Assembly (NCBI GenBank): GCA_015143295.1
Contig: CM026552.1
Span: 60,010,944 to 60,074,943 of the forward strand
DNA length: 64,000 nt
DNA from: Tetracentron sinense
Taxonomy: Eukaryota > Streptophyta > Magnoliopsida > Trochodendrales > Trochodendraceae
Reading direction: 5' to 3'
The position numbers and the translations under genes are program-made. Shown here one piece after another: positions 22,431-31,795 of the stretch. Below the pieces are notes generated by a model. That model had not been told where the DNA came from and made no database searches. It saw only the letters and a list, made by a program, of their open reading frames with translations. The number at the start of each line of letters is the position of its first letter. The stretch's first letter is position 1.

Positions 22431-24239
22431 GGCCAAGAGGGTAAAAACCCCAAAAATCCCGCTATTTTAAAACTAATTCATGCACCTACAATCGTTCGTG
22501 GACTTCCTACGATCGATCATAGGTTTTTCAGAGAGTTTACTCAGTTTTTGGGACTCTACGAACGTTTGTAGAGTGTCTGCGAACATTTGTAGCACTTCTA
22601 CGATCGTTCGTAGGTTATTTATGAATGTTCGTACTTGTGATATAAAGTTTTCAAATTTTTCACGCTTTGGTATTTTACCCATAACTTTTGACTCACTTAT
22701 CGGATTTTGAAGATTTAGCTTGAGTTGGACTCTTCATTCAAAGAGAAACAATTTTGTATCTAATGGAAAAATCCTAATTCTGAGTTTTTAATTACCTAAA
22801 TGGGCTCTAAATCTGACTGGTATGAAAATGGATTTCAGTAGCCTAGATTTTCAATAGACCCGACTCCAGAAATCCAACTTTTAAATCAACCCCGACTCAA
22901 AATCTGGAAAAATGATGAACATGAACCTCGAGGAGGGTTTCAATACCTTTCTAAAAATTCAAGAAGCACTCGATTCCAATCAGTGGTGAGCAAACTAGAG
23001 TTACTTAAAGTTGAGGGTATGTTAAGGCATAACCCTTGTGTGAAAAACATGAAAGTTGTTTTCCTTTGAATGACAAGTCCAACGCAAGTTGAATCGTCAA
23101 AATTCAATGAGCGAGTCAAAAGTTATGATCGAAATACCTTAGCTGGAAAATGAAGGGATGAACAATAGAAGGATCTATCTAGTTTGGGGGGGGATAGATC
23201 CTTCAATCCCATACACTGATGGATCTATCCATCCCCATGACCGATCGATCGACCAAGCCCAATTTTGTATGGGTTTTTTTGGTAGTAAGGGTTTTTTTTG
23301 AAGGATCTATTTGTGCTCATGACGGATAGATCCTTGGTGCATGATTTTGCCTTGGAACCGACCCTTTGGGATATTTTAAGGGTCTAAGGGTCATTGGCCT
23401 CAATCCCTTGGCCTATTTAAGAACAAATTCGTGGGTGTTAGGATTTCTACAACCCTCAGCAAGTTTTTGGGAGAAAGTTTGATAGAGAAAGAGAGGAAAG
23501 TGTGGGTTTTGCTAGGGTTTGTGCTAGGAGTAAAGAGGTGAACTAGGATTTCGCTTCTCAAGCTTGGAGCTTGCCTCCACAAGCATTCTAAAGCGTGAAT
23601 CTTGTTCTCCTCAAGCTTTCTCAAGCTTGGGATTGATTCAAAAGCTTCCTCAAAGCTTTCTCTTGTCTCCAAGTAGTATTCCGAAGGTTGTTGAAAGGTA
23701 GAACAATCTACTAACTAGCTATGTTATGATTCATTCACGCTTTGTATTAGTAAACCATGCTTTTTGATGCAAATTTGTAGAAAGCTAAGCTTTAACTTTG
23801 TATGTATATACTATTATCATGATTGAAATAAAATAGTAGGCATTGATGCATGTTTTTAAGGAGACTAAGGCATGTAGTCTTACATGTGTATACTATTGAA
23901 GGAAAGAAATGAAATTAGAAATTTTACTATACATAATGAGTCAACCTTGCTTACCCTATTAATCACAATGAGGTATATTATCACCAAACTTTTATGATGA
24001 GTTTTGGATTAAGCATAAATATTGAAAGAATGGTTTTACCGTGAAGTAAGCTTAGAATTATGATTTTACAAAATAGGCTAAGTAGCCCATGTATATGCTA
24101 TGGTCACTCCATGAATGAAATCCCATGACCTATTTCGATGTTTTCAAATACTCACTATGATTACTATGATGCTCACACTTACTCTCATGAATATGATTTC
24201 CAAGTTCACCATGAGGTATACAAGTATTCTATGCATTCC

Positions 24240-24430
24240 ATGTTTACAAGTCTCGTATGATGATTTCAAGTCTCACACGATGTTCACAAGTCTCACACGA
24301 TGTTCAGAAGTCTCGCATGATGGTTACAAGTCTCACACGATGTTCACAAGTCCTGCACGATGTTCACAAGTCTCGCATGATGTTTACAAGTTTCGCATGG
24401 TATTCACAAGTCTCGCATGATTCGAGGATT
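24240..24430 (+). repeat. Short tandem repeats, about 20 bp
   Basis: About nine degenerate copies of TTCACAAGTCTCGCACGATG in a row. They occupy the LTR position that other subfamilies fill with the 50-60 bp hairpin units. No hairpin is obvious in these shorter units. Confidence 0.8.
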
Positions 24431-24981
24431 TCTCACAAGAAAGCTGTTTAAGATAAGTTCACAAGCAAGGTGTTTGAAAAAGGAAGTTCACAAGTTCACA
24501 AGTTCACAAGTAAGAATAAGGCCAAACTTTGGGTTGGTGGTCTAAGATCGTTTCAAAGCTCACAAGGAATCCCACTATACATGGACTCACAAGCAGTCAT
24601 GTCTCATAAGCTCACAAGTTCACAAGCTCACAAGTTCGCAAGAAAATCACGCTCACTCAGATCTCGCATGCTCACAAGGAATCCCAACTATTGCAAGAAT
24701 TCATAAGTGCTCATAAGAAAAAGCTCATAAGGATCTCATAAGTCTAAGGTCTCATAAGTTCTCATAAGATATTTAGAATATGTTTTGTAAAAGTACGAAC
24801 TCAAGATATGATTTAAAGTATACTTTTCGAGAATATTCAATTGCTGGATTGCTTTAAACTTCCGCACTCTGATTATGCATATGTTTTGATTAACTGTACT
24901 CTGTATAACATGTTAATGTTTTACAACATTGTTAGTTAGTAGTTTGTATACGCTGAGTATTCCATGCTCACCCGTACATTT

Positions 24982-25167
24982 ATGTCGGCAAGTCTATTTG
25001 GCATTCGCAACCCAGAGCTACAGGTTGAAAAGGAATTAGTGCAAGAGGATCCTTCTTGGGGTCATCATGTGAAGATGAGGGTCTTGAAAGGCGACCCTAG
25101 TATTACTGCTTTGAGTGATGAGAGAGAGGGATATGTATATTTAACGAAGTGGGTATATCCACTTTGA
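24982..25167 (+). CDS. Diverged LTR small ORF, 61 aa
   Basis: ATG in the conserved context TTTATGTCGGCAAGT, TGA at 25165. It sits where the 46-aa frames lie in other LTRs, but only the start (MSA) and acidic character are shared; the EPWVEEEY core is weak (PELQVEKELVQ) and the frame runs through the downstream hairpin. It may be a frameshifted relic rather than a working variant. Confidence 0.3.
   Translation: MSASLFGIRNPELQVEKELVQEDPSWGHHVKMRVLKGDPSITALSDEREGYVYLTKWVYPL
25147..25164 (+). other. Conserved LTR hairpin, AAGTGG/CCACTT variant
   Basis: A 6-bp perfect stem around GTATAT. Against AGGTGG/CCACCT the second pair has changed from G-C to A-T on both sides, a compensatory pair of changes. 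Confidence 0.7.
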
Positions 25168-25353
25168 TTTGTCTCCCTTGTATGCAATACAGTTAAGATA
25201 TTAAGAAATTTTTAGGTTCGCCTCTTAGCGTGCCTTGTATGCTCTTACAGGATGGTAAGTACATGTGCCTTATGTATCATACAGGATGGTATGATACGGC
25301 GGTCTCGAGCCTAAAGTATCCCTAACTCCTAGGGGGTATTTTGGGTCATGACA

Positions 25354-27719
25354 GGTCCTACCAGAACTGAAAGTCTAGGTTGTAAGCGATATATCCTAGT
25401 GATGGTTGATGATTTCTCAAGGATGTCATGGGTTGCATTCATAAGAGAGAAGTTAGATGCTTTTGAGAACTTCAAGAGTATTTGTAAAAGAGTTCAGAAT
25501 TAAAAAGGATGCCCAATCACTTGAATTCGAAGTGATCATGGAAAGAAGTTTGAAAACTCCAAGTACAATGAGTTTTGTGATGAGTCTAGCATCAAACATG
25601 AATTCTCAGCTCTAATAACGCCTCAGCAAAATGGTGTTGTGGAGAGAAAGAATAGGGTGTTTCAAGAGATGGCTAAAGTTATGCTTCACAGCAACAACCT
25701 GGCTGCTTATTTCTGGGCTAAAGCAGTTAGCACAACATGCTATACTGTAAACAGAGTCTATACTAGGCCTGGAATAAGGAAGACCCCGTATGAGTTGTGG
25801 AATAATAAGAAACCCCATGTCAAGTACTTTCAAGTATTCGGGAGTAAATGCTATGCACTTAGGGATAGAGAGCAATTGGGTAAGTTTGAGTCCCGTAGTG
25901 ATGAAGGGATATTTCTTGGGTATTCTACTAATAGTAGGGCTTATCATGTGTTCAACTTGAGAACCTCTACTGTGATGGAGTCAATAAATGTGGTTGTTGA
26001 TGACTCCAAAATTGAGACTGTGCAACTAGAGGATGGCACTACCGAAGAAGTTGTGACTATTCCAACGCCTAAATTTGAAGATGAGTCACCTTTAATGTCA
26101 CCTCCTAAAAAATCTACACATCGGGTTATGAGACCTCACTCCTCAACTATAATTATTGGAAATCTTGAAAGTGGAGTGAGAACTCAAAAACAAATTCAAA
26201 ATGAAGTTAGCCACCTTTGCTACACTTCTACATTTGAATCCAAAAATGTAACTGAAGCTCTTACGGATGAATATTGGATAAATGCCATGCAAGAAGAGTT
26301 AAATCAATTTACAAGGAATAATGTATGGTTTTTAGTTCCTAGGCCAAAAGACACAAATGTAATAGGTACCAAATGGATCTTCAAGAACAAATCTAACGAA
26401 AATGGTACCATTGTATAAAACAAGGCTAGGTTAGTTGCACAGGGATACAATTAGATTGTAGGTATCGATTTCGATGAAAAATTCACTCCTGTTGCTCGAC
26501 TAGAATCAATTAGAATCTTGCTAGTTGTTGCATGTCATCTAAAATTCAAACTTTTTCAGATGGATGTCAAGAATGCCTTTCTGAATGGTATTTTTCAGGA
26601 GGAAGTCTATGTGAAACAACCAAAAGGGTTTGAAGACCCAAATTTTCTTGATCAGGTTTACTGGTTAAAAAGGACTCTCTATGGTTTGAAGCAAGCTCCC
26701 AGAGCTTGGTATGACAAACTGACTACCTATCTCTTAGAAAAGGGATTTTCGAGAGGGGGAATAGACAGGACCCTATTGATTAAAAATATCAAGGATGATA
26801 TGGTCATTGCCCAAATTTATGTTGATGATATAGTCTTTGGTTCCACATTAGACTCTTATGGTCACTCATCTTCTGAACAAATGAAAAATGAATTTGAGAT
26901 GAGCATGGTTGGTGAATTTCTTTCTTTCTTGGTGTACAGGTCAAACAAATGAAAAATGAGATTTCTGTATCCCAAACCAAATATGTCGAAGACCTTGTAA
27001 ATAAATTTGGTATAAGCTCAGCTAAGCATGCTCGTACTCCAATGAGCACCACTACAAAGCTTAGCAAAGATGCTTCAGGCAAAAGTGTCAATCAAACTAC
27101 ATACTGAAGTATGATTGACAGTTTGCTCTATTTGATTGCTAGTCATCCTGACATTGTCTTTAGTGTCGGAGCTTGTGCTCACTATCAAGCGAGCCCCAAA
27201 GAGTCACACTTACTAGCTGTCAAATGTATTATTCGATATGTAAGTGAAACTCTATCTTTTGGCCTGTGGTATCCATTTGATACTATTGCAGTGGTTGTTG
27301 GATATTCCGATGCTAACTGGGCCAGAAATACTGTTGATAAGAAAAGCACCTACGGAGGAAAGTAGAATTCCATCTCCTTGTCTATTGCCGAGGCTGAGTA
27401 CATTGCAGCCGGCAGCTGTTGCACCCAACTTCTATGAATGAAATAGATGTTGCAAGATTACGGGATAGATCAGGGCACCATGACTGTGTATTGTAATAAC
27501 AAAAGTGCCATTAACATTTCCAAAAAATCTAGTACAACAGTCTTGCACCAAACACAGACATTAGACACCATTTCATTCGAGGGATTGTTGAGTAAAGTGT
27601 TGTGACCTTGGAATATGTGCAAACTGAAACTCAACTTGTAGATATTCTTACCAAACCTCTAGACTCTCATAGGTTTGAGTTCCTTAAGAAATACATTGGT
27701 GTGTGCGGTATTGAGTGAT
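25354..27719 (+). pseudogene. pol: Sirevirus-type copia pol, integrase to RNase H
   Basis: Translation begins inside integrase (YILVMVDDFSRMSW, then TPQQNGVVERKNR) and goes through the linker to reverse transcriptase (FKLFQMDVKNAFLNG; active site QIYVDDIVF near 26815-26840, intact) and RNase H (SIAEAEYIAAGSCC near 27380; end near 27719). The longest open part is 25639-26418. Stops near 25500, 26416 and 26455, a frameshift near 26950 and decay after 27360 disable it. No gag, protease or 5' LTR precedes it; the sequence before 25354 is a gypsy LTR. An env-like gene follows, as in Sireviruses. Confidence 0.85.
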
Positions 27720-28597
27720 TGAGTGCATTTTGATAGACTAGGTGGTTTCCTCTCCATTTCTCTTCCTAGTACTCTTCCTTCAGTGTATATTAGTAGCTTT
27801 TGATTTTTTTCCCTTTTGTTTTGTGTCCTATCTGGTTCATCCAAGAAAAATCCAAAAATATTTTGTATTTCTTTTTAGTTAGGCATATTGCAAAATCCAA
27901 AAAAAAAAACATTGAAAAATCAAAAATACCAAAAAGAGTTGTGTTTGAACTGATTCTCCTATCTTGCTATGCATGTCTCAATTTCCTTGTGCTCATAATG
28001 CTTATCCATGATATATATATATCATACCTACCAAGTCTTTTGTGTGATTGAACATAGACTATCTTGCTAATTACAGTTAGACGTTGGCTAACAATGGTGC
28101 ACAATGACGTGCACATGCAATCTGACTGACCCTTGAAGATGGTTCATATCCCCATGTATGGGTGATGATATTATTCATGATGACTCTCTAGGTTGATAAA
28201 ATCTGGTTTAACCATGAAGTTACTATCCACTTGTAATGTGCCCCTTTTAAAAGAATTGTACAATGGAAATGGCTACCTCTGGGATAGTGTGAAAGTCACT
28301 TTGGATGAAATGGCTACCTATGTGGACAGTAGGTATCTATCTGGGTCGCTAGAGTGAAAGCCCTTGCTGCCAATAGCTAGGGCTACCTACCCGGCTACCT
28401 ACCAAAATAGTGTGAAAGCCACCATTGTAAGAAAAGATGAAAATGGAAAGCCAATAAAAAATTCCTATGTCATTGGCAATGTTAGTCTAAAAAGATTTAA
28501 ACAGTCTGCCTCCCTACTTGCTCCCTCCTTCTTCCTCAGTGCTCCAAGGTAATCCCCTTCTTCATCTTCATTCCTCTTTGTGTAATCATCATGCTTT
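27720..28597 (+). other. Spacer between Sirevirus pol and env-like gene
   Basis: No conserved coding sequence is seen. It is T-rich after 27780, has an AT run near 28010-28025, and from 28260 shows a few irregular repeats of GGCTACCTA and AGTGTGAAAGCC spaced 50-70 bp. In the minus-strand Sirevirus the equivalent spacer holds palindromic words instead. Confidence 0.5.
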
Positions 28598-29554
28598 TTG
28601 CATTTTCCCTCATCATTCTCTCATTTCTCAACTGCAAAAACCAAGGAAAAATCCAAAATTCCCCTTTCTCGTGAGCCTGCAATTGAGAAATTTCGAACCC
28701 TTGGAAGTGAAATCCTCTACACCAGCTATATACAATTCAGAGCGGTCACGACTGAGAGGGGAACTCTCATTTCAGATTTTTCCCAACCTGGGTTTGTTGA
28801 TATCATTACTTCTCGTGGTTGGTTTGGCCTCTTGAACTTGTCTGGCCACGCCAGTTTAGAACTTGTTAGGGAATTCTACGCAAACATCTACTCTGCAAAT
28901 CGTCGCAAATTTACTTTAAAAACTAAGGTTCGTGGTAAGAAATTTGAAATCAATCTGGATGTCATTGCCTTCCTCATTAAAGCACCTCACGTTCCGAGCT
29001 CCTATTATCCTTATCTGTACCCCACTGATGAGGATAAACATGATTTAAATATGGTGGCCAACACTCTATGTGATGACCCTACTCAAAAATGGCCTCATCC
29101 GCATCTTACTCACTATAGACTCTCCTATCTTGCCTGTCTTTTTCATCTCATCATGTGCTCTAATATTCATCCAAAGGTTCACTCTACAGAACTGAGTATT
29201 GATAGAGATCAATTCTTGAATAGTATCATGACTAAGGATACTATTGATACCGATGCTCACATCATTGACTTGATCCTCCAGGCTAATGCCTTGACCATTA
29301 AGCGTGCCTCCCTTCCCTTTGGAGTCCTCATTGCTTGTATCCTATTGGCTGAGGGCATTAAAGATGGTCTTACCGAGGTCTCCAAGACTTCTCTCGGACC
29401 CATTTGTAGTCGATCTGTGTCCAACAGTCTTTCTCATGCCCCTTTGCCTGATCATGATGAGGATGTTGCTGATGCTCTAGATCCTTCAACTCAGGTTGCA
29501 GGCCCATCTTCTCGAAGTGCTTGGCCTACTTCCCAGGGCCCTTTAAGTCCTTGA
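28598..29554 (+). CDS. Sirevirus env-like protein, about 318 codons open
   Basis: A single open frame of 318 codons matches the plant family known as Sirevirus env-like or putative plant transposon protein: GTLISDF, GWFGLL, LVREFYANIY, VRGKKFEINLDVIAFLI and a LSYLACLFHLIMCSNIHP segment. It lacks an in-frame ATG at its 5' end, so the true start is upstream in another frame, in a spliced exon, or mutated. The C-terminus is Ser/Pro-rich and stops at 29552-29554; decayed in-frame sequence continues to about 29820. I see no signal peptide or clear membrane anchor. The role is unknown. Confidence 0.6.
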   Translation: MHFPSSFSHFSTAKTKEKSKIPLSREPAIEKFRTLGSEILYTSYIQFRAVTTERGTLISDFSQPGFVDIITSRGWFGLLNLSGHASLELVREFYANIYSANRRKFTLKTKVRGKKFEINLDVIAFLIKAPHVPSSYYPYLYPTDEDKHDLNMVANTLCDDPTQKWPHPHLTHYRLSYLACLFHLIMCSNIHPKVHSTELSIDRDQFLNSIMTKDTIDTDAHIIDLILQANALTIKRASLPFGVLIACILLAEGIKDGLTEVSKTSLGPICSRSVSNSLSHAPLPDHDEDVADALDPSTQVAGPSSRSAWPTSQGPLSP

Positions 29555-30471
29555 CTGCGATTCTGTCTGATATGTCGGCTGCCCACACTGTTGTTGCCAC
29601 CGACCTATATGCTCGCCTTGACTCATAGGCTGCCACTTCTCAAGACAGCTTCTTGGCGACTACTCGTCGGATTGATGCTCTCTCGGACATTGTGTAAGCG
29701 TCTCGCAAGGAGTTTTGAGACTTTCGTACTTGCTACGAGGATGAAGTGGCTCACAGTTTTCCCCCGCGATAGGGCGATTAGAGCTACAGTTGCTACAAAA
29801 TTTCCAGCATGTTTTTGATTTTTTTTATGCTGGTTGTCAGATATTGCTCAGTACTTTTATATGTACCTAACTTGGAGTGACTATGGTTGTTTTTTCGATG
29901 GTGCTTAGACTGTGCCTACTAATCCTTTTTGTTAATACACAGTTCGTTGCTCCACTATTATACATGATTTCTTTCGATTCAGGCTTGGTTGTTAGTTATG
30001 TTCGGATTTGTTCCCTTTGCAATTCAGGCCAAAAAGGGGGAAAATTGTGCATTGATTCACATGCATTTCACATGCTCACTTTACACGCGCACATTATTCA
30101 TCATAAGGGATCTCAATCTTAAGGGGAGATCTCTAATGATAAAGCATGTCAAACTAAATTCCTGTATTGATCAGTTTGTATCTCATGGATGCTTTTCATA
30201 TTTATTATCTTGTGGATGATCTGCGTATGTATTATCTTATACTTTATGAAAATCCCTATGCATCACAAGGTATTTTGTGTTTTAGCTTGTGCAGGTATGC
30301 TTCGTCACATATTTGTCTCAAAAGGGATATTGAATTATGGAATGTATTCAACAGTCTAAAGTCATGTAATTTTCAGTCTACTTGTTTATTATGGGTTTGA
30401 AAGAGTCTGTAATGTCATGTTCTTTAGTTCTTGTTGTATGTTTTGTCTCAGAATTGCCAAAGGGGGAGATT
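29555..30471 (+). other. Env-like gene 3' remnant and multiple polypurine tracts
   Basis: After the env-like stop come decayed C-terminal codons (to about 29820), then AT-rich sequence with purine tracts at 30031-30044, 30121-30130 and 30461-30470; the last adjoins the LTR start at 30472. The repeated tracts match those of the minus-strand Sirevirus at 2728-3215 and help to classify this element. Confidence 0.65.
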
Positions 30472-30758
30472 GTAAAGTCATGATTTTGTTGGCTAGATTC
30501 CAAGTCCAAAAATATGTCTAGTACACCCTAGGTCTTGTGTCGCGCCCCAAAATACCCCTTAGGAGTTAAGGGATACTTTAGGTGTGACTATACGTACCTG
30601 CCAAACCATCCTGTAATGAATAAGGTGAATATAATACTAACACAATGATAATCAGAGCGCGGAAGCTAAACATAGGTTGCGGAAGCGTAAACTAATTTTC
30701 CTTTTCTTTATAAGTTTGTATCCCAAGTGAAAATATACATAAAACATATCCAAGCCTA

Positions 30759-30776
30759 AGGTGGATAGGCCCACCT
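30759..30776 (-). other. Conserved LTR hairpin (6-bp stem, 6-nt loop)
   Basis: AGGTGG and CCACCT around a 6-nt loop, about 40 nt beyond the small-ORF stop in the sense of the LTR. Confidence 0.65.
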
Positions 30777-30817
30777 ATCAAAATACCAAAATACACAAAC
30801 CCTCTCGTACTCTCCCC

Positions 30818-30958
30818 TCAACAGTAGTCGAGGTACGGCCACACGTCGAGGTCTCGGTCCGCCTGAGACTGTAGTGGAATAGACGGCTCTCTCTCCTCTA
30901 TGTACTCTTCCTCGACCCAAGGCTCTGGGTCGAGGGCTCCCTCAGTACCTGCCGACAT
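30818..30958 (-). CDS. LTR-embedded acidic small ORF, 46 aa
   Basis: ATG at 30958 and TGA ending at 30818. The product is almost the same as that of the 62216-62356 copy, with core EPWVEEEYIEE and end VWPYLDYC. Intact despite this being a solo LTR. Confidence 0.55.
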   Translation of the reverse strand: MSAGTEGALDPEPWVEEEYIEEREPSIPLQSQADRDLDVWPYLDYC

Positions 30959-31249
30959 GAAAGTACAGCTGAGCATGGAATACTCAGTGAGTACAAGCTA
31001 CTAGCTAACCATGACGATAATAAAACACAACAACAGTAATACAATACAGAGCAGTAAGGGGAACATTACAAAAGAAACAATATTAAACATGGTATAATAC
31101 AATCATCTTGACGTACGTTCATGAATGCGAAAACTCTGATAAAACTCATGCTTGGAAATCCGTCTCATGTCTCAGTATGACTTGAGAAATCATATATGCA
31201 TGCACGCATGAATGCCTTGTCATCATCTTGTAAACTTGCATCTTGTAAC

Positions 31250-31795
31250 TTGTGAGCCAGAGGCTAGCACCCGAACCTCCCTAGGCTGCCAACCTCCTTG
31301 ACATATTGTTTTCTTATGAGCCAGAGGCTAGTACCCGAATGTCCCTGGGCTACCAACCTACTTGACATGTTTCATTTACTTGTGAGCCAGAGGCTAGCAC
31401 CCGAACCTCCCTGGGCTGCCAACCTCCTTGACATATTGTTTTCTTGTGAGCCAGAGGCTAGTACTCGAATGTCCCTGGGCTACCAACCTCCTTGACATGT
31501 TTCATTTACTTGTGAGCCAGAGGCTAGCACCCGAACTTCCCTGGGCTGCCAACCTCCTTGACATATAGTAATTTTAGTTTTCTTGTGAGCCAGAGGCTAG
31601 TACCTGAATGTCCCTGGGCTACCAACCTCCTTGACGTATGCTTGATTTTAGTTACTTGTTTAGTTTTCTTGTGAGCCAGAGGCTAGTGCCCGAATGTCCC
31701 TGGGCTACCAACCTCCTTGACATATAGTAATTTTAGTTTTCTTGTGAGCCAGAGGCTAGTACCCGAATGTCCCTGGGCTACCAACCTCCTTGACA
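31250..31795 (-). repeat. Tandem hairpin array, eight units
   Basis: Eight units of about 60-85 bp carry GAGCCAGAGGCTAG and CTGGGCTACCAACCTCC on the plus strand. In sense (minus) orientation each is GAGGTTGGYAGCCCAGGG, a short loop, then YGCTAGCCTCTGG, and the arms pair with G-U wobbles. Linkers alternate between a GTTTTCTT and a TTTCATTTACTT type in the first units, which suggests amplification as dimers. Confidence 0.85.

Larger units (their letters stand above)
7981..23039 (-). mobile_element. Ty3/gypsy chromovirus (Tekay/Del type), minus strand
   Basis: Order on the minus strand is 5' LTR (to 18393), primer site (18388-18376), gag (from 18068), putative intron (16420-16280), pol with protease, reverse transcriptase, RNase H, integrase and chromodomain (to 12954), polypurine tract (12880-12869) and 3' LTR (12868-7981). 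Each LTR contains one plus-strand solo LTR of another subfamily. The element sits in the Sirevirus pol; the five bases before it are TTAAT, but the partner duplication is lost because the 5' LTR is truncated at about 23039. It is inactive: many stops, a triplicated gag segment, an inverted zinc knuckle and a destroyed polymerase active site. Confidence 0.85.
18393..23039 (-). mobile_element. 5' LTR of the minus-strand gypsy element, split and truncated
   Basis: Own sequence is 18393-19463 plus 21765 to about 23039. It matches the 3' LTR (7981-12868) up to the shared AAGGCATAACCCTTGT, where the far end is replaced by the start of another, plus-strand LTR. About 230 bp of LTR start are missing. 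It carries the CTACGATCGTTCGTAG-type words (22485-22640), a TATA box (22421-22430), a decayed small reading frame (about 18810-18660) and the hairpin GAGTAG/CTACTC at 18594-18611. Confidence 0.85.
23040..25353 (+). mobile_element. Gypsy LTR, start missing, plus strand
   Basis: The LTR begins inside the conserved start region (CCAACGCAAGTTGAATCGTC near 23081) and ends at 25353 with GGGTCATGACA. Its palindromic word is GGATCTATCC or its complement (23156-23340). Short repeats around TCACAAGTCTCGCATGATG fill 24240-24430 and looser ones continue to 24760. It carries a diverged small reading frame (24982-25167) and the AAGTGG/CCACTT hairpin (25147-25164). Its left side is fused to the broken 5' LTR of the minus-strand gypsy element, and its right side abuts copia integrase, so it was probably a solo LTR in that copia element before the left side was lost. 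Confidence 0.8.

Noticed and set aside
23400-23672. 90-aa minus-strand frame
   Set aside because: Lies in the LTR leader, antisense, with no counterpart in the other LTRs.
31250-31795. CRISPR-like appearance of the regular repeat arrays (also 54019-54435, 61515-61925)
   Set aside because: Plant LTR context, repeats longer than the linkers, linkers themselves repeated, no associated genes.
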